A stretch of DNA of 64,000 nt from Rhizobium freirei PRF 81 (GTDB lineage Bacteria > Pseudomonadota > Alphaproteobacteria > Rhizobiales > Rhizobiaceae). Position 1 is the stretch's first letter. Each line of letters starts with the position of its first letter. This document shows, piece by piece, positions 45,801 through 54,955 of the stretch. The position numbers were made by a program, and so were the translations under genes. The notes beneath the pieces are model-generated. The model was not told the origin of the DNA. It worked only from the letters and a program-made list of their open reading frames with translations, and made no database searches. The DNA lies in contig NZ_AQHN01000011.1 of the NCBI RefSeq assembly GCF_000359745.1, positions 228,390 through 292,389 of the forward strand, read 5' to 3'.

Positions 45801-46329
45801 TCGCAAGCTCCGCGGAGCGATCCAAAGCCTCAATCGTGAGGGCCGCGAACGCCTTATCGTCGCGTTCGACATCGTAAACGCACAGTTCCAGCGGCTATTC
45901 ACGCATCTTTTCGGCGGCGGCACGGCCGAACTGCAGCTCATCGAATCCGACGATCCGCTGGAAGCGGGCCTGGAGATCCTCGCCCGCCCGCCGGGCAAGA
46001 AGCCGCAAACCATGACCCTGCTTTCCGGCGGCGAGCAGGCGCTGACGGCCATGGCGCTGATTTTCGCCGTGTTTCTCACCAATCCCGCGCCGATCTGCGT
46101 TCTGGACGAGGTGGATGCACCGCTCGACGACCACAATGTCGAGCGCTATTGCAATCTGATGGATGAGATGGCGGCCTCGACCGAGACGCGCTTCGTGGTC
46201 ATCACCCACAATCCCATCACCATGGCCCGCATGGATCGCCTCTTCGGCGTGACCATGGCCGAGCAGGGCGTCTCGCAGCTCGTCTCCGTCGATCTTCAGA
46301 CGGCCGAGCGGCTGCGCGAGATCGCCTGA
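42868..46329 (+). CDS. smc: Chromosome segregation ATPase SMC
   Basis: A 1153-residue SMC protein of normal length. The N-terminal ATPase half has GPNGCGKSN at 31-39. Two long coiled coils flank a hinge at about 480-640. The C-terminal half has the signature LLSGGEQALTAMALIFA and Walker B ICVLDEVDAPLDDHN. SMC with ScpAB organises and separates sister chromosomes; scpA and scpB are not in the window. It has a hairpin over its ribosome site. Confidence 0.97.
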   Translation: MKFNRLRLVGFKSFVEPGEFVIERGLTGVVGPNGCGKSNLVEALRWVMGENSYKNMRASGMDDVIFSGSGNRPARNTAEVGLYLDNSDRTAPAAFNDSDEIQVTRRIEREQGSVYRINGKEARAKDVQLLFADASTGARSPSMVGQGRIGELIQAKPQARRQLLEEAAGISGLHSRRHEAELRLRAAEGNLERLDDVTSQLESQIESLKRQARQANRFKMLSADIRAREAMLLHIRWVQAKEAEAEADSALNQATVLVAEKAQIQMEAAKAQGIASFKLPELRDDEARAAAALQRLQFARNQLEEDANRILRRRDELTRRLAQLAEDIRREERLVADNASILAKLDAEDADLADILADSGRLAEETRLAFEEAAAKLADSERIFTALTAERAEAAAARNQLERAIRDLADRKMRLERQADEANRELAAIDEKMADLPDPGEKRDVVEAAENVVADAEGEIQRIEAVLAKARETEALSRGPVEQARARLNALETEARTISKMLAAGDTSGAFSPVAEELRVDRGFETALGAALGDDLESSLDAQAPVYWSDNGSGAGDPALPGGVAPLITHVGAPAALTRCLRQIGIVSVEDALRLMPELKPGQRLVTKDGAVFRWDGHVTGADAPSAAALRLAQKNRLSELEAEAELARDVLTEAEERLSAAADAIRGEEGRLATARDASRLSARHLAEAREALAAAERASGDLIRRRDVIAEAVSGLQEQLEDVAMQDENVRIELKDAPDLEAIDLRLRDQQAEVATDRGALAEARARHEGLNRENEARQRRILSIRQERDTWRQRAASAEEHIQTLRDREEEARDEASELDLAPDEFDDKRRALMNELQKAEDARRQAADRLAEAEVVQREADRHAATALSELAESREKRGRIEERLVSARERRQESELRIRQALNVEPHEAMRLTGLSATQGVPDLREVERELERLKMERERLGAVNLRAEEESKELTERLQALIKERDDVIDAIRKLRGAIQSLNREGRERLIVAFDIVNAQFQRLFTHLFGGGTAELQLIESDDPLEAGLEILARPPGKKPQTMTLLSGGEQALTAMALIFAVFLTNPAPICVLDEVDAPLDDHNVERYCNLMDEMAASTETRFVVITHNPITMARMDRLFGVTMAEQGVSQLVSVDLQTAERLREIA

Positions 46330-46468
46330 GACCCTTTCCGCCCAGAATGGAAGAAAACTGTTCCAATATAGACAAGAAATTGCCGCCTCGGCTGCCGTAC
46401 AGCCGGAAAGCGTGATAGTTTCGTTTTCGATCAACAACATGTGGCGCTAATCCGCCCGGAAGGGAAGT

Positions 46469-47794
46469 ATGTCTGGATCTGGTGGCGGTATTTTCGATTT
46501 CCTCGGAATACTCGCCGTGCTGCTGCTCGTTGCCGCCAACGGTTTTTTCGTTGCGGCTGAGTTTTCTCTCGTTTCCGTTCGCCGCAGCCGCGTGACGGAA
46601 CTGGTTGCCGAAGGGCGGATGAACGCCAAGGCGCTGCAGAGGGCGGTCGATAATCTCGACGCGAATCTGGCGGCCACACAGCTCGGCATTACGATTTCCT
46701 CGCTCGCGCTCGGCTGGGTCGGCGAGCCCGCACTCGCCCACCTTCTGGAGCCGCTTCTCGATTTCCTGCCCGGAACATGGGCCGCAGCCGGATCGCATGC
46801 CGTCGCCGTTGCCATTTCCTTCATCATCATCACGGCGCTTCACATCGTGCTCGGCGAACTCGCGCCGAAGAGCCTGGCCCTGCAGCGCAGCGAGGGCACG
46901 GCCCTTGGCGTGGTGCGCCCGCTCGGCCTTTTCCTCTTCCTTCTGCGCCCGGCGATCACGGTTCTGAACGGCCTTGGCAATCTCGTCCTGCGCCTCTTCG
47001 GGCTGCGTCCCGGCGCGGGCGAGGGCTCGCTGCATTCTCCCGCCGAGATCAAGCTGCTGGTCGCTGAAAGCCAGGAAGCCGGTTTGTTGGAGCAGGCCCA
47101 GCAGGAGCTGGTCGAGCGCGTCTTCAATATCGGCGACCGCGATGTGTCGAACATCATGACGCCTCGGCTGGAGGTCGAATGGATTGATGCCGACGATCCT
47201 CCGGAGGAAATGCAGAAGACCATCCGCGAGAGCCGTTTCGAGCAGCTCCTTGTCGGTCGCGGATCGATCGATGAGCCGATCGGCATGATCCTGAAGAAGG
47301 ATCTCCTCGATCAGCTTTTGAACGGCGAGCCGCTGAATCCGATGGCCGTCATCCGCCAGCCGCTTGTTGTCCACGAGTCCACGGCCGTCTTCAAAGTGCT
47401 CGAGAATTTCAAGCGCGCGCCCGTCCGCCTCGCCATGGTCATCGACGAATATGGCAGCCTGGAAGGCATCGTCACGCAGACGGACCTCTTGGAAGCGATC
47501 GCCGGCGATCTGCCCGACATGGAAAACGAGACGCCCGATGTCGTCGAACGCGCCGACGGATCGCTGCTGATGGAAGGCATGATGCCGGTCTATGATGCCT
47601 TCGCGCGGCTCGGGTTGCGTGTGGGCGAGGAGGATGTCAATTTCCATACGCTTGCGGGCTTTGCCCTCTACCAGCTCGGCCATCTGCCCGAAGTCGGTGA
47701 AAGCTTCACCTTCGGCGGCTGGCATTTCGAGATCGTCGATCTCGATGGCATGCGGATCGACAAGATATTGGCGCAGCGAGAAACGCAATCCTAG
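46469..47794 (+). CDS. CBS-domain membrane protein (hemolysin/CorC-CNNM family)
   Basis: A 441-residue inner-membrane protein. The N-terminal DUF21/CNNM domain has about four helices (residues 8-175, with VAANGFFVAAEFSLVSVRRSRV and QLGITISSLALGWVGEP). Two CBS domains follow (about 215-335, with VSNIMTPRLEVEW), and a CorC/HlyC transporter-associated domain ends the protein. Relatives take part in magnesium or cobalt export. The name hemolysin is historical and not evidence of lysis. Confidence 0.93.
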   Translation: MSGSGGGIFDFLGILAVLLLVAANGFFVAAEFSLVSVRRSRVTELVAEGRMNAKALQRAVDNLDANLAATQLGITISSLALGWVGEPALAHLLEPLLDFLPGTWAAAGSHAVAVAISFIIITALHIVLGELAPKSLALQRSEGTALGVVRPLGLFLFLLRPAITVLNGLGNLVLRLFGLRPGAGEGSLHSPAEIKLLVAESQEAGLLEQAQQELVERVFNIGDRDVSNIMTPRLEVEWIDADDPPEEMQKTIRESRFEQLLVGRGSIDEPIGMILKKDLLDQLLNGEPLNPMAVIRQPLVVHESTAVFKVLENFKRAPVRLAMVIDEYGSLEGIVTQTDLLEAIAGDLPDMENETPDVVERADGSLLMEGMMPVYDAFARLGLRVGEEDVNFHTLAGFALYQLGHLPEVGESFTFGGWHFEIVDLDGMRIDKILAQRETQS

Positions 47795-47931
47795 GCGCCG
47801 ATTCGGATCAATCGATTGAAATATGAGGCCTGTGCACCATATTTTTTGTGCAGCGCAACATTTTGCCGTATTTGCCGATTTTCATTTGTCGCTCAGTGAA
47901 TTAAGTTCAACCCCGGGAGTTGGACGGGACG

Positions 47932-50598
47932 ATGACGAAGTGGGTTTATACATTCGGCGGCGGCAAGGCCGAGGGAGGCGCCGGAGATTATGCGAGGCTC
48001 GGCGGCAAGGGCGCGAACCTTGCCGAGATGTGCAGCCTCGGCATGCCGGTCCCTCCGGGCCTGACAATCGTCTGCGAAGCCTGCACGTCCTATTACAAGA
48101 ATGGCCGCATCATCCCCGATGAGCTGAAACCGCAGGTCATGCAGGGCCTCAAGCAGATGGAGGCCATTACCGGACGCAAATTCGGCGATATCGTGCGGCC
48201 GCTGCTGATCTCCGTGCGTTCGGGCGGGCGTGCTTCCATGCCCGGCATGATGGATACGGTGCTCAATCTCGGTCTCAACGATACCACGGTGCAGGCGCTT
48301 GGCCACGACGCCGGCGACGCACGCTTCGCCTGGGACAGCTACCGCCGCTTCATCCAGATGTATGCCGACGTGGTCATGGGCCTCGACAACGAGGTTTTCG
48401 AGGAAATTCTCGAGGATGAGAAGGCTCGGTTCGGTCATGAGTTCGACACCGATCTGACGGCCGTCGAATGGCAGCATGTCGTCTCGCTCTACAAGTCCGT
48501 TATCCATGAGGAATTGGGCCAGGCCTTCCCGCAGGAGCCTGAAGTCCAGCTATGGGGCGCCGTTTCCGCCGTCTTTTCCAGCTGGATGAACCCGCGCGCG
48601 GTTACCTATCGCCATTTGCACAATATTCCCGAGGCCTGGGGCACCGCCGTTAACATTCAGGCGATGGTTTTCGGCAATCTCGGCAATTCCTCCGCGACCG
48701 GCGTCGCCTTCACCCGCAATCCGTCGACCGGCGAGAAGGAGCTTTACGGCGAATTTCTCGTCAATGCGCAAGGGGAAGATGTCGTCGCCGGCATTCGCAC
48801 ACCGCAAAGCATCACCGAGGCTGCCCGCATCGCCTCCGGCTATGAGCGGCCGTCGATGGAAAAGCTGATGCCGGAAGCCTTTGCGGAGTTCCGGAGCATC
48901 TGCGCGCAGCTGGAAGCCCATTATCGCGACGTTCAGGATCTGGAATTCACCATCGAGCGCGGCAAGCTCTGGATGCTGCAGACCCGTGCCGGCAAGCGTA
49001 CCACCAAGGCGGCCATGAAGATCGCCGTCGACATGGTCGACGAAGGGATGATCACCGAAGACGAAGCCGTCGCCCGCATCGACCCGATGACGCTCGATCA
49101 GCTGCTGCACCCGACCATCGATCCGCGCGTCCGCCGCGAGGTCATCGGCTCCGGCCTTCCCGCTTCGCCGGGTGCTGCTACCGGCGAAATCGTCTTTACC
49201 GCAGAGGAAGCGATCGTTGCCGAAGAGGAGGGCCGAAAGGCCATTCTCGTGCGCATCGAAACCAGCCCGGAAGACATTCACGGCATGCATGCGGCCGAGG
49301 CGATCCTGACCACCCGCGGCGGCATGACCAGCCACGCGGCCGTCGTTGCCCGCGGCATGGGTATCCCCTGCGTCGTCGGCGCCGGAACCATGCGCATCGA
49401 TATGCGCAACGAAAAGCTGATCGGCATCGGCGTCACCTTGACGAGGGGTGATATCATCACGATCGACGGCTCCACCGGCCAGGTGCTGAAGGGCGAGGTG
49501 CCGATGATCCAGCCGGAGCTTTCCGGGGATTTCGGGCGCATCATGACCTGGGCCGATCACGCCCGCCGCATGACGGTGCGCACCAATGCCGACACGCCGG
49601 CCGATGCGCGGGCCGCCCGCTCCTTCGGCGCTGAAGGCATCGGGCTTTGTCGTACCGAACATATGTTCTTCGAGGGCGACCGCATTCATGTGATGCGCGA
49701 GATGATCCTTGCCGAAGACGAGGCTGGGCGCCGCGCCGCCCTTGCCAAGCTGATGCCGATGCAGCGGCTCGACTTCACCGGCATGTTCGTCATCATGCAC
49801 GGCCTGCCGGTGACTATTCGCCTGCTCGATCCGCCGCTGCATGAATTCCTCCCGAAGACGGATGAGGAGATTGCCGAGGTTGCCGGCAGGATGGGCATGG
49901 AGCCGGCCATGCTGCGCCAGCGTGTCGACGCCCTGCATGAGTTCAATCCCATGCTTGGCCATCGCGGTTGCCGGCTGGCGATTTCCTATCCCGAGATCGT
50001 CGAGATGCAGGCGCGCGCCATCTTCGAGGCGGCGGTTCTGGCAGCACGCGAGACGGGTGCCGCCGTCGTGCCCGAGATCATGGTGCCGCTCGTCGGCCTG
50101 CGCTCGGAGCTCGACTACGTCAAGGACCGCATCGACGAGGTCGCGCGCGCCGTCATGTCCGAAGCGAAGATGAAGATCGATTATCTCGTCGGCACGATGA
50201 TAGAGCTGCCGCGCGCGGCCTTGCGTGCCCATATCATCGCCGAGGCCGCCGAATTCTTCTCCTTCGGCACGAACGACCTGACGCAGACCACCTTCGGCAT
50301 ATCGCGTGACGATGCCGCCGCCTTCATTCCGACCTATCAGCGCAAGGGCATCATCGAGCACGACCCGTTCATATCTCTCGATTTCGACGGGGTAGGGGAG
50401 CTGATCCGCATTGCTGCCGAACGCGGCCGCCGCACGCGCAACGATATGAAGCTCGGCATCTGCGGCGAGCATGGCGGCGATCCCGCCTCGATCCATTTCT
50501 GCGAGGATATCGGGCTGGACTACGTGTCCTGCTCACCCTTCCGCGTGCCGATCGCACGACTTGCTGCCGCGCAGGCGGCGATCAAGGGACGAGCCTGA
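47932..50598 (+). CDS. ppdK: Pyruvate, phosphate dikinase
   Basis: PpdK interconverts pyruvate, ATP and phosphate with phosphoenolpyruvate, AMP and pyrophosphate. The 888-residue protein has three parts: an ATP-grasp domain (LGGKGANLAEM, PLLISVRSGGRASMPGMMDTVLNLGLN), a phosphohistidine domain (TTRGGMTSHAAVVARGMG, catalytic His) and a PEP/pyruvate TIM barrel (GTNDLTQTTFG and the proton donor Cys in LGICGEHGGDP). ATG at 47932 matches the family N-terminus MTKWVYTFGGG. Confidence 0.97.
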   Translation: MTKWVYTFGGGKAEGGAGDYARLGGKGANLAEMCSLGMPVPPGLTIVCEACTSYYKNGRIIPDELKPQVMQGLKQMEAITGRKFGDIVRPLLISVRSGGRASMPGMMDTVLNLGLNDTTVQALGHDAGDARFAWDSYRRFIQMYADVVMGLDNEVFEEILEDEKARFGHEFDTDLTAVEWQHVVSLYKSVIHEELGQAFPQEPEVQLWGAVSAVFSSWMNPRAVTYRHLHNIPEAWGTAVNIQAMVFGNLGNSSATGVAFTRNPSTGEKELYGEFLVNAQGEDVVAGIRTPQSITEAARIASGYERPSMEKLMPEAFAEFRSICAQLEAHYRDVQDLEFTIERGKLWMLQTRAGKRTTKAAMKIAVDMVDEGMITEDEAVARIDPMTLDQLLHPTIDPRVRREVIGSGLPASPGAATGEIVFTAEEAIVAEEEGRKAILVRIETSPEDIHGMHAAEAILTTRGGMTSHAAVVARGMGIPCVVGAGTMRIDMRNEKLIGIGVTLTRGDIITIDGSTGQVLKGEVPMIQPELSGDFGRIMTWADHARRMTVRTNADTPADARAARSFGAEGIGLCRTEHMFFEGDRIHVMREMILAEDEAGRRAALAKLMPMQRLDFTGMFVIMHGLPVTIRLLDPPLHEFLPKTDEEIAEVAGRMGMEPAMLRQRVDALHEFNPMLGHRGCRLAISYPEIVEMQARAIFEAAVLAARETGAAVVPEIMVPLVGLRSELDYVKDRIDEVARAVMSEAKMKIDYLVGTMIELPRAALRAHIIAEAAEFFSFGTNDLTQTTFGISRDDAAAFIPTYQRKGIIEHDPFISLDFDGVGELIRIAAERGRRTRNDMKLGICGEHGGDPASIHFCEDIGLDYVSCSPFRVPIARLAAAQAAIKGRA

Positions 50599-50625
50599 TA
50601 TTGCGCGCTGCAATGCCGCTTTCGT

Positions 50626-50907
50626 TCAGTGACGCCAGTAGCCGCGATGATAGTAATATCCCGGACCGCCGACCACCACTGTCGGCCCCCAGAAGAAGTC
50701 ATTGTTGCTTTCCATGAAGGCCCGCTGATCCGCGCGTCGGCTAAGATCCTGATTCATCAGGCAATTGGCAAAATTCTCCGAGCCGCGCTTGAAGCCGTAG
50801 CCGCCGCATCTCGCCTCGTCGGCCGCTCGGATTTCCTCGGCCGTCTGGCACGACGAGAGTACGAAGGCGATGGAGAGCAGGGAGAAGATGGAAGCGGCGA
50901 TACGCAT
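50626..50907 (-). CDS. Small lipoprotein with Gly/Tyr-rich tail
   Basis: A 93-residue protein with a lipoprotein signal (AFVLSSCQTAEE, lipidated Cys20). The mature part has CGGYGFKRGSENFANCLMNQD, resembling a small family of rhizobial lipoproteins, and a Gly/Tyr-rich C-terminus (VVGGPGYYYHRGY). Function unknown. ATG at 50907 places the hydrophobic core correctly. Confidence 0.75.
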   Translation of the reverse strand: MRIAASIFSLLSIAFVLSSCQTAEEIRAADEARCGGYGFKRGSENFANCLMNQDLSRRADQRAFMESNNDFFWGPTVVVGGPGYYYHRGYWRH

Positions 50908-51006
50908 GACTTGATGTCCTGAATGCAGAGATGCAATCACGGATTATAGCGTCGCGGCTAAGCGCGCGAAAGGCTTATCGTCGCGTCGTCGCAGGCCGGG
51001 GAACGC

Positions 51007-51432
51007 TTAAGCCGCTTCTCTCGGCCTTTCCGGCAGCCGCTGCAGCAGGTTGACGAAGGCATCGGCGAAACGCAGCAGGTGCTCGGTTTCCTCATCCGGC
51101 TGCAGCAGGCGGATTTCCGCCCCGTCTTCGTCGAGCGCCGCAAAAAGGGTGCGCATCGTCGCGTCCGCTTCGGGAATCCGGATCACCGCCAGCCTGCGGC
51201 AATCGGGGATCAGGCCCCTAGCGGGGAGATCGAACAGGAAGTCGCCGTGTACGGCCGAGGCCGCGCGCCGTACGGCTTCGCAGAACGAGGGCTCGCCACC
51301 AGAAAAACCTTCGAGTGAAAGCTCAAGTTCAAGAAGCTCAAGCGGCAGGACCGGGTCTGCTGTATCAGCCGTGGCAATGGCCGCTGCCGCCAGCGGCTTT
51401 ACGGCGATATCTTGAGAAAGCATCGGTTCCAT
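51007..51432 (-). CDS. Hypothetical acidic protein
   Basis: A 141-residue protein rich in Ala, Leu and Glu. It has no signal peptide, no membrane segment and no motif that I recognise. A central Leu/Glu-rich stretch (LPLELLELELSLEGF) is probably helical. The start at 51432 follows GATGAG and AAGGGA; 51423 is an alternative. GC bias supports coding, with no informative neighbour. Confidence 0.6.
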   Translation of the reverse strand: MEPMLSQDIAVKPLAAAAIATADTADPVLPLELLELELSLEGFSGGEPSFCEAVRRAASAVHGDFLFDLPARGLIPDCRRLAVIRIPEADATMRTLFAALDEDGAEIRLLQPDEETEHLLRFADAFVNLLQRLPERPREAA

Positions 51433-51664
51433 CTCATCAAGTCCCTTCGAAGCCTCGATAAAACGCCAAAGAATGGCCTTTTTTGGGAATTTAAGCAAGC
51501 GCTCACGTTTTTACGCTAGCCATAGCTGGTCCCAGCTTCGACGAGACATTGCTTACAGACGACATGACATTCGATTTATTTTCATCGTTTCTTGCTCTAA
51601 ACATAGATCACTTTCCGGGATTCGGTGCATCCGGCTTCCGATCCGACGCGCCGCCGAGCCCTTG

Positions 51665-52597
51665 ATGACCATTCGCTTCGACCGTCCCGTTTCACATGCA
51701 GCCCGCGCCGCGCGCCTGATTGCCGCCTTTGCGCTGGTGCTCTGCGGGGTGACGCTGATCGGCCATCGTTTCGGGCCCTTGGAAATGCCCTATTTCGTGC
51801 TGCTGATCCTGATCTCGGCAGGTTGCGCCGCCGTTGCTGTGTTTCTGGCGGCGATCGGTCTTGTCGAGCTTTGGCAAAGCGCCGCTTTCGGCGGCGTCTC
51901 GGCCGTCAAGGCGATCCTCTATGCTGCCTTGCCGCTTGCCATTCTCGGCTTCGGCATTGAGCGCTATTGGAGCCGGCCGCCGATCTACGAGATATCGACG
52001 GATCTCAACGACCCGCCGGAATGGCTGGCGACGCCCGACGCCAGGCAGATCTGGCTGCCGCCGCGCCATCTGGTGACGGCGCAGGAGCGCGAGGGGCAAT
52101 TCGATGCCTATCCGGCCCTGATTAGCCGCCGCTATGAAGGCGCTGCCGACCGCGTGCTGGAGGCGGTGCGCAAGGTAGTGCGGGATAGCCACATCACCAT
52201 CGTCAAGGCGGAGGGGGCCGAGGTGGCCGATCCCAACGGCGCTGCGAAGCCCAAACGCCGCACCCGTATTCAGACCACCCACCCGGCGCAGGATGACACC
52301 GCCGTCGGCGACGTGCCCGACTTTGTCCCTGTACCGACGCCACGCCCTTTCCGCGATGGCGTCGCCGATCTGATCCGCCAAAATACCGATGTCGTCTTGC
52401 AGGGCGAGATGCGCACCCGCATTCTTGGTCTCCCCTGCGATGTGCTGATCCGGATCCGCGAGGAGGCGGAAACCACGCTCGTCGATATTCGCGTCGCCTC
52501 CCGCTACGGACAGAATGATCTCGGTGTCAGCGCCGACACCGCAGATGGTTTTCTGAAGGCGCTCGATGCCGAACTGCTCGGCATAGCAGGAAGCTGA
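51665..52597 (+). CDS. DUF1499 membrane protein
   Basis: A 310-residue protein. Three hydrophobic helices (about residues 16-35, 43-66 and 80-96) lead to a soluble DUF1499 domain with VLEAVRKVVRD and PCDVLIRIREEAETTLVDIRVASRYGQNDLGVSADTADGFL, the latter typical of the family. No function is known. It faces the reverse-strand hypothetical gene upstream and the reverse-strand hydrolase gene downstream. Confidence 0.85.
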   Translation: MTIRFDRPVSHAARAARLIAAFALVLCGVTLIGHRFGPLEMPYFVLLILISAGCAAVAVFLAAIGLVELWQSAAFGGVSAVKAILYAALPLAILGFGIERYWSRPPIYEISTDLNDPPEWLATPDARQIWLPPRHLVTAQEREGQFDAYPALISRRYEGAADRVLEAVRKVVRDSHITIVKAEGAEVADPNGAAKPKRRTRIQTTHPAQDDTAVGDVPDFVPVPTPRPFRDGVADLIRQNTDVVLQGEMRTRILGLPCDVLIRIREEAETTLVDIRVASRYGQNDLGVSADTADGFLKALDAELLGIAGS

Positions 52598-52604
52598 GGC
52601 CTAC

Positions 52605-53513
52605 TCAGACGGGGCGGTAGGTTCCGAACAATGCCGGAGGACCGTCCGTTTCCACGCGGCCTTTCTCGACGAGATCTTCCAGATGCGCCAATACCGAAAG
52701 TGCGGCCGCGCCATGCAGACGCGGGTCCGTCTCGCGATAGATGGCCTTCACCATGTCGGGGATCAGGCGGTCGCCGGCCTTGATGCGCTCAAGCACAGCG
52801 CGCTCGCGCATGCGCCGATGGGTTCTAAGGCCGCGCATGAAAGACGCCGGCTCCTTCACCGGCCCGCCATGGCCGGGCAGGAACAACCGGTCCTCGCGGG
52901 CGAGAAGCCGCTCCAGCGAGGCCATGTAGTCGGCCATGGAGCCATCCGGCGGCGCGACGATGGATGTGGCCCAGGCCATGACATGATCGGCGGAAAAGAC
53001 GATGCCGGTGCCATCGAGCGCGAAGCAGGCGTGGTTTGCCGTATGGCCCGGCGTTAGCAGCGCCGTCATCTGCCAGCCGTCTCCGGAGACGCTTTGGCCG
53101 TCGCCAAGCACGATATCCGGCTGGAACTCCATGTCGGAGCTTTCGGCGAAGGGATTGACCTCGCCCCGATAGAGGGGGCGCGCGGCGCGATGCGGCCCTT
53201 CGCCGACGGTGAGCGCTCCCGTCGCCTCCTTCAGCCGCTTGGCAAGCGGCGAGTGATCGCGGTGGGTGTGGCTGACGAAGATATGGGTGACCTCGCGCCC
53301 CCTCAGCGCCGCCATCAGACCGGCGAAATGCGCCTCGTTCTCGGGGCCGGGGTCGATGACCGCCACCGACGAGCCGCCGACGATGTAGCTGTTGGTGCCG
53401 TGAAAGGTGAAGGCGCTCGGATTGTTGACCGTCATGCGTTCGATGCCGGGCGCAACGGGGACAGCTCGGCCATAGGCGGGCTCGAAGGCAAGGTCGAAGT
53501 CAGGCGTGCTCAT
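52605..53513 (-). CDS. Metallo-beta-lactamase-fold hydrolase (LACTB2-like)
   Basis: A 302-residue hydrolase. The dinuclear zinc motif HxHxDH is present in FVSHTHRDHSPL, with further His and Asp ligands in LLTPGHTANHACF, VFSADHVMAW and LPGHGGPV. A helical C-terminal extension is typical of the LACTB2/SNM1-like group, whose members are nucleases or ester hydrolases. The substrate is unknown. It is translationally coupled to the upstream cupin gene by an ATGA overlap. Confidence 0.87.
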   Translation of the reverse strand: MSTPDFDLAFEPAYGRAVPVAPGIERMTVNNPSAFTFHGTNSYIVGGSSVAVIDPGPENEAHFAGLMAALRGREVTHIFVSHTHRDHSPLAKRLKEATGALTVGEGPHRAARPLYRGEVNPFAESSDMEFQPDIVLGDGQSVSGDGWQMTALLTPGHTANHACFALDGTGIVFSADHVMAWATSIVAPPDGSMADYMASLERLLAREDRLFLPGHGGPVKEPASFMRGLRTHRRMRERAVLERIKAGDRLIPDMVKAIYRETDPRLHGAAALSVLAHLEDLVEKGRVETDGPPALFGTYRPV

Positions 53514-53812
53514 GATTGCTTGTATTCGATTTCGATAAAGGACATCGGCTCGGAGCCGGCATTGACGACATTGTGCTCGACCCCCGCCTCGCGCCGATAG
53601 GCGGCACCCTTGGTGATATCGACACGGCGGCTGCCGCCGGGGTCTTCCAGCAGGAACTGACAATCCGTCATCGGCACGACGACATAGCCGAGGCCATGCA
53701 CATGATGCCCGGTATCGGCGCCCGGCTCGAAATCCCAACGCGTAATGCGCACGATTGCGTCATCGAGAAGCACGGTGGGAACGGCTGGCGGGCGGGCGCG
53801 AAACTGGCTCAT
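53510..53812 (-). CDS. Small cupin-domain protein
   Basis: A 100-residue single cupin. The first motif is GADTGHHVHGLGYVVV, giving the metal-binding His residues, and the second is GAAYRREAGVEHNVVNAG. The C-terminus FIEIEYKQS fits the ethanolamine/small cupin group. It may bind a metal or a small ligand. The metallo-hydrolase gene overlaps its end, so the two are probably expressed together. Confidence 0.85.
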   Translation of the reverse strand: MSQFRARPPAVPTVLLDDAIVRITRWDFEPGADTGHHVHGLGYVVVPMTDCQFLLEDPGGSRRVDITKGAAYRREAGVEHNVVNAGSEPMSFIEIEYKQS

Positions 53813-53970
53813 CGGGCCTCCTCATTCGGATTGCGGTGCGGCAAGACCTATCATAGCCGCCCAAAAAGCACACAGAAATATGCGTCAACGCATAACTTAG
53901 TGATTGTGGCGGCAAGCGACCTTTGCTAATCAGACGCCGATTTGGCGGAGATTGAAGCCATTTCCTCTGT

Positions 53971-54045
53971 TGGGGCGTCGCCAAGCGGTAAGGCACCGGT
54001 TTTTGGTACCGGCATTCCCAGGTTCGAATCCTGGCGCCCCAGCCA
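53971..54045 (+). tRNA. tRNA-Gln (TTG)
   Basis: A complete cloverleaf with acceptor TGGGGCG/CGCCCCA, anticodon stem CCGGT/ACCGG with loop TTTTGGT (anticodon TTG), T arm CCAGGTTCGAATCCTGG and an encoded CCA end. It reads CAA codons, and CAG by wobble. Confidence 0.96.
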
Positions 54046-54161
54046 TTTCCCTCTTCCTGTTGAGAAAAGCACCCCGCAACATCTTTGCCGGCGGTCGTCA
54101 TGCATTCTTCAATGGCTTCGCTGCGCTGCCTGTCATCTCGTTCAGAGCTAGAGGGTAGTCT

Positions 54162-54195
54162 GCAAACAAAAACAGGCGGCCTTTCGAGCCGCCCG
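54162..54195 (-). terminator. Terminator of the lipoprotein gene (minus strand)
   Basis: On the minus strand GGGCGGC pairs with GCCGCCT and is followed by GTTTTTGTTTG. It lies about 30 bases after the lipoprotein stop codon. Confidence 0.82.
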
Positions 54196-54225
54196 CTGGT
54201 ATTGTCTCGTGACGAAGCTTTGGCC

Positions 54226-54651
54226 TCAATCTGCCTGTTCGGCCTGTTCAGCCTTTTCCGGCGGCGCCAGAAGTTCGGCGCAATAGGAAGGGCCGCTGAT
54301 GCCAGGCTGGTCGCCGAGGATGTGGACCGAGCGGATTTCGTAGCTCTGGTTGGTGACGATATCGGCCTTGCAGCTCAGAGAGCGCTTGCCGGTCGTCTTG
54401 CCCTCCTTGGTCTTGATCGTGACGTTCTTGTAGCCGCCGCGCCAGGTGTAGACACGGCTGCCGCCGTCGTCGCGGTCGGAGAGCGGCGGGCCGTAGGCTG
54501 CGAAGAAGCGTCCGGCGGACTGGCCTTGCCAGCGATCCTGAACGGGGTTCTTGGCCAGCAGCGGCAGGACCGCTTTCGTTGTCGTGGTTGTGGTGCTGCA
54601 ACCGGCTAGCGCCAGCAACAGTCCCGCCGCGGTGATCATGCGGATATTCAT
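54226..54651 (-). CDS. Putative lipoprotein
   Basis: A 141-residue protein with a lipoprotein signal (LLALAGC, lipidated Cys18) followed by six consecutive Thr residues. A central segment AGRFFAAYGPPLSDRDDGGSRVYTWRGGY resembles a small envelope domain (as in lipoproteins of the SmpA-like type), and the C-terminus has a Cys and a Gln/Glu-rich tail. The exact family is not recognised. ATG at 54651 starts the signal peptide. Confidence 0.72.
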   Translation of the reverse strand: MNIRMITAAGLLLALAGCSTTTTTTKAVLPLLAKNPVQDRWQGQSAGRFFAAYGPPLSDRDDGGSRVYTWRGGYKNVTIKTKEGKTTGKRSLSCKADIVTNQSYEIRSVHILGDQPGISGPSYCAELLAPPEKAEQAEQAD

Positions 54652-54955
54652 CGTGTCGTCCTTGAGCTTCTGTCTCGCATCGGTCGCGGAAAGGCCGCGC
54701 TGTCCCACGACGTTTCCACCTGTCCCGCCTAGGGCTTTACCGCCAAAGCCGGCAAAAGAAAATTCCCATCCGCGTGTACAAGCGGGATTTTACTCGATCT
54801 GTTGCGTCTTTTGCACGCTGGCAATTTCGGCACCTGTTTCCTGCCAATTTTCTAGGCAGACACGCCTGTAATTTTTTCGTCAAAAATCAGATGCTTTTTT
54901 TGAAATTGGTGCTTGTACATCAAAAATGGCTGGTCTATAGAAGCGCCGCTGGTCA
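54652..54955. other. Intergenic region before tRNA-Pro
   Basis: A 304-base AT-richer gap. It contains the start region of the lipoprotein gene (minus) and, at its right end, the tRNA-Pro promoter. I see no gene in it. Confidence 0.55.
54912..54940 (+). promoter_or_regulatory. tRNA-Pro promoter
   Basis: CTTGTA and CTATAG are separated by exactly 17 bases, close to the rhizobial vegetative consensus CTTGAC-N17-CTATAT, and end 15 bases before the tRNA. Confidence 0.75.

Noticed and set aside
48550..50496. A 648-codon open frame antisense to ppdK
   Set aside because: It is the complement of a well-conserved gene with GC-rich third positions; its composition (Asp/His/Arg/Gly) is that of a shadow frame.
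54580..54603. ACC/ACA repeat encoding six Thr residues, considered as a phase-variable microsatellite
   Set aside because: The codons alternate and no mono- or short perfect tandem repeat is long enough to slip readily.
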